Below the pieces are notes generated by a model that did not search any database, was not told the origin of the DNA, and saw only the letters and a program-made list of their open reading frames with translations. A program made the position numbers and the translations under genes. From positions 186,001-250,000 of the forward strand of contig CBDHFQ010000026.1 of assembly GCA_965262565.1 (NCBI GenBank): DNA of 64,000 bases, in the 5' to 3' direction. The DNA is from CBDHFQ01 sp965262565 (lineage in GTDB: Bacteria; Bacteroidota; Bacteroidia; J057). Below are positions 63,194 to 64,000 of this stretch, piece after piece; position 1 is the first letter of the stretch, and each line of letters begins with the position of its first letter.

Positions 63194-64000
63194 CTAGAGA
63201 AGAATTTCCTTTTCCCATAAATCGTAACTTATAGTCGCTACTCTATCACAATCTCCGTTCCCAAAATCTAATACCATTTCCCCTTCCATATCGCTCAATT
63301 TTACCTGAAGAATTCCAGAAGCAAAAGAAAAACCGTTATATTCCATGCATTCACTAGATAGCCTTACGGCTCCTAATGATTGGATACTAAAGTTTTCACG
63401 TTTTTCATACACGCCAAAACTATGCCCTTCTATTTCCAAAAAGTCAGATTTGTACGTTTTATTTATATTTTTCTTCTCCCAGGTATATTTTTTTTCAGCA
63501 CTCAACAAAATTTGACTATTTTTTTCATCCGTTACTGACACATCTTCCATTAACAAAGTATATCCAATAAGCTCTTCTTGCTCCCACAACAAATCTTGAA
63601 ACTTTATTTCTCCAAAGAATGTTACATTATCGACCATGTAATCTAGCATCCTTATGTTTAATTCCCTCTTTTTTTCTCCAGACTCTCCTTGAAAACGCAC
63701 TTCCAGCTGACCGGACCTTATTTTCCCATCTAATCTTATACACTTACTATCAAATGACCATATAAATGAACCCTCAGAACCATACGTTACACTAGTGCAT
63801 TCAAATGCGTGGGTAGAATCTTGCCCAATCAATACTTTTTCTGCCATTAAAAACAGGTGGTGAAATTCTGCGTCGGACTGAGTAATTTGTTTAACCACTT
63901 TAGTCTCCCCTGTAAATGCTCCGGGAGCTTCTCCTATCTGACTACATGACATCATTCCAAATAACCCTTGGACTATTATTGCAAGAGAAATCCATCTAGT
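63194..64000 (-). CDS. Lipoprotein-like protein of unknown function, 5' end outside the window
   Basis: The frame stays open from the stop side to the right edge, giving 268 visible residues. Fifteen residues upstream of ATG 63955 read RWISLAIIVQGLFG and lead into MMSCSQIGE, so the true start lies beyond the window and the Cys (FGMMSC) is a probable lipobox cysteine. The mature part is beta-strand rich and polar (ITQSDAEFHHLFLMAEKVLI; SIQSLGAVRLSSECMEYNGF; MVLDFGNGDCDRVATISYDL). The ending (FASGILQVKL, DFGNGDCD-RVAT) resembles Bacteroidota surface lipoproteins of unknown function. It lies 95 bases upstream of the 183-residue gene. Confidence 0.65.
   Translation of the reverse strand, partial: TRWISLAIIVQGLFGMMSCSQIGEAPGAFTGETKVVKQITQSDAEFHHLFLMAEKVLIGQDSTHAFECTSVTYGSEGSFIWSFDSKCIRLDGKIRSGQLEVRFQGESGEKKRELNIRMLDYMVDNVTFFGEIKFQDLLWEQEELIGYTLLMEDVSVTDEKNSQILLSAEKKYTWEKKNINKTYKSDFLEIEGHSFGVYEKRENFSIQSLGAVRLSSECMEYNGFSFASGILQVKLSDMEGEMVLDFGNGDCDRVATISYDLWEKEILL

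Noticed and set aside
1..64000. CRISPR arrays, rRNA genes, insertion sequences, integrases or phage genes
   Set aside because: I looked for regular short repeats with spacers, transposase or integrase motifs and rRNA signatures and saw none; the window looks like ordinary chromosomal DNA throughout.

Overview
The window is an AT-rich stretch of a Bacteroidota chromosome, most likely a gliding or Saprospira/Cytophaga-like environmental lineage. The evidence is a type IX secretion (T9SS) gene set: a PorP/SprF-type porin, a GldJ-type lipoprotein, a giant surface protein ending in a CHU_C/gliding-motility C-terminal domain, and a CHRD protein ending in a T9SS type A sorting domain. Other lineage markers are DUF6089 and IPExxxVDY family proteins, the prs-rplY-pth cluster, the CBS/nadK/DUF6089/uppS/bamA/ompH cluster, and promoters with the Bacteroidota -7 element TAnnTTTG. 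I see no rRNA, CRISPR array, insertion sequence, integrase or prophage. One tRNA (Gln, UUG) is present.

Layout: 1-4.3 kb holds a truncated thioredoxin-fold gene, a small envelope protein, and an ECF sigma factor operon with a TPR membrane protein as probable anti-sigma partner. 4.4-13.2 kb is the surface/T9SS block (1768-residue modular secreted protein, gldJ, porP) with a polyprenyl synthase gene in between. 13.5-18.8 kb has a TolC/HlyD efflux pair behind a perfect 14-bp palindrome, then tRNA-Gln, prs, rplY and pth; prs needs a +1 shift at its eighth codon to be read. 18.8-28 kb has a heptose-phosphate adenylyltransferase, a six-repeat CHRD surface protein, a lone TrpF homologue, a DMFase-like protein, and a ferredoxin-TPR-disulfide reductase operon. 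28-32.1 kb is a four-gene sugar catabolic operon (PfkB kinase, DeoC, TIM-barrel isomerase, Gfo/Idh/MocA dehydrogenase). 32.2-46.9 kb mixes rqcH with a sulfatase tail fragment, tsaB, a methyltransferase/VWA pair, an amidase, two glycosyltransferases, pyk, acpP, rnc, an M20 amidohydrolase and a PaaE-like reductase. 47.2-59.5 kb is a long, almost entirely minus-strand envelope-biogenesis block: three OmpH/Skp chaperones, bamA, uppS, DUF6089, nadK, a second Omp85 protein, CBS, hydrolase, CvpA, YqeY and thioredoxin genes. 59.7-64 kb has tdk, purD and three uncharacterised envelope-associated genes, the last running off the right edge.

Functionally the window is mainly housekeeping and envelope assembly: OmpH proteins would carry outer-membrane proteins to BamA, UppS supplies undecaprenyl carrier, and the T9SS components export and anchor the large modular proteins. 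I did not find a clear new multi-gene system. The observations most worth checking are the prs frame interruption, the candidate operator before the efflux genes, the sulfatase remnant coupled to rqcH, and the six-fold CHRD protein.
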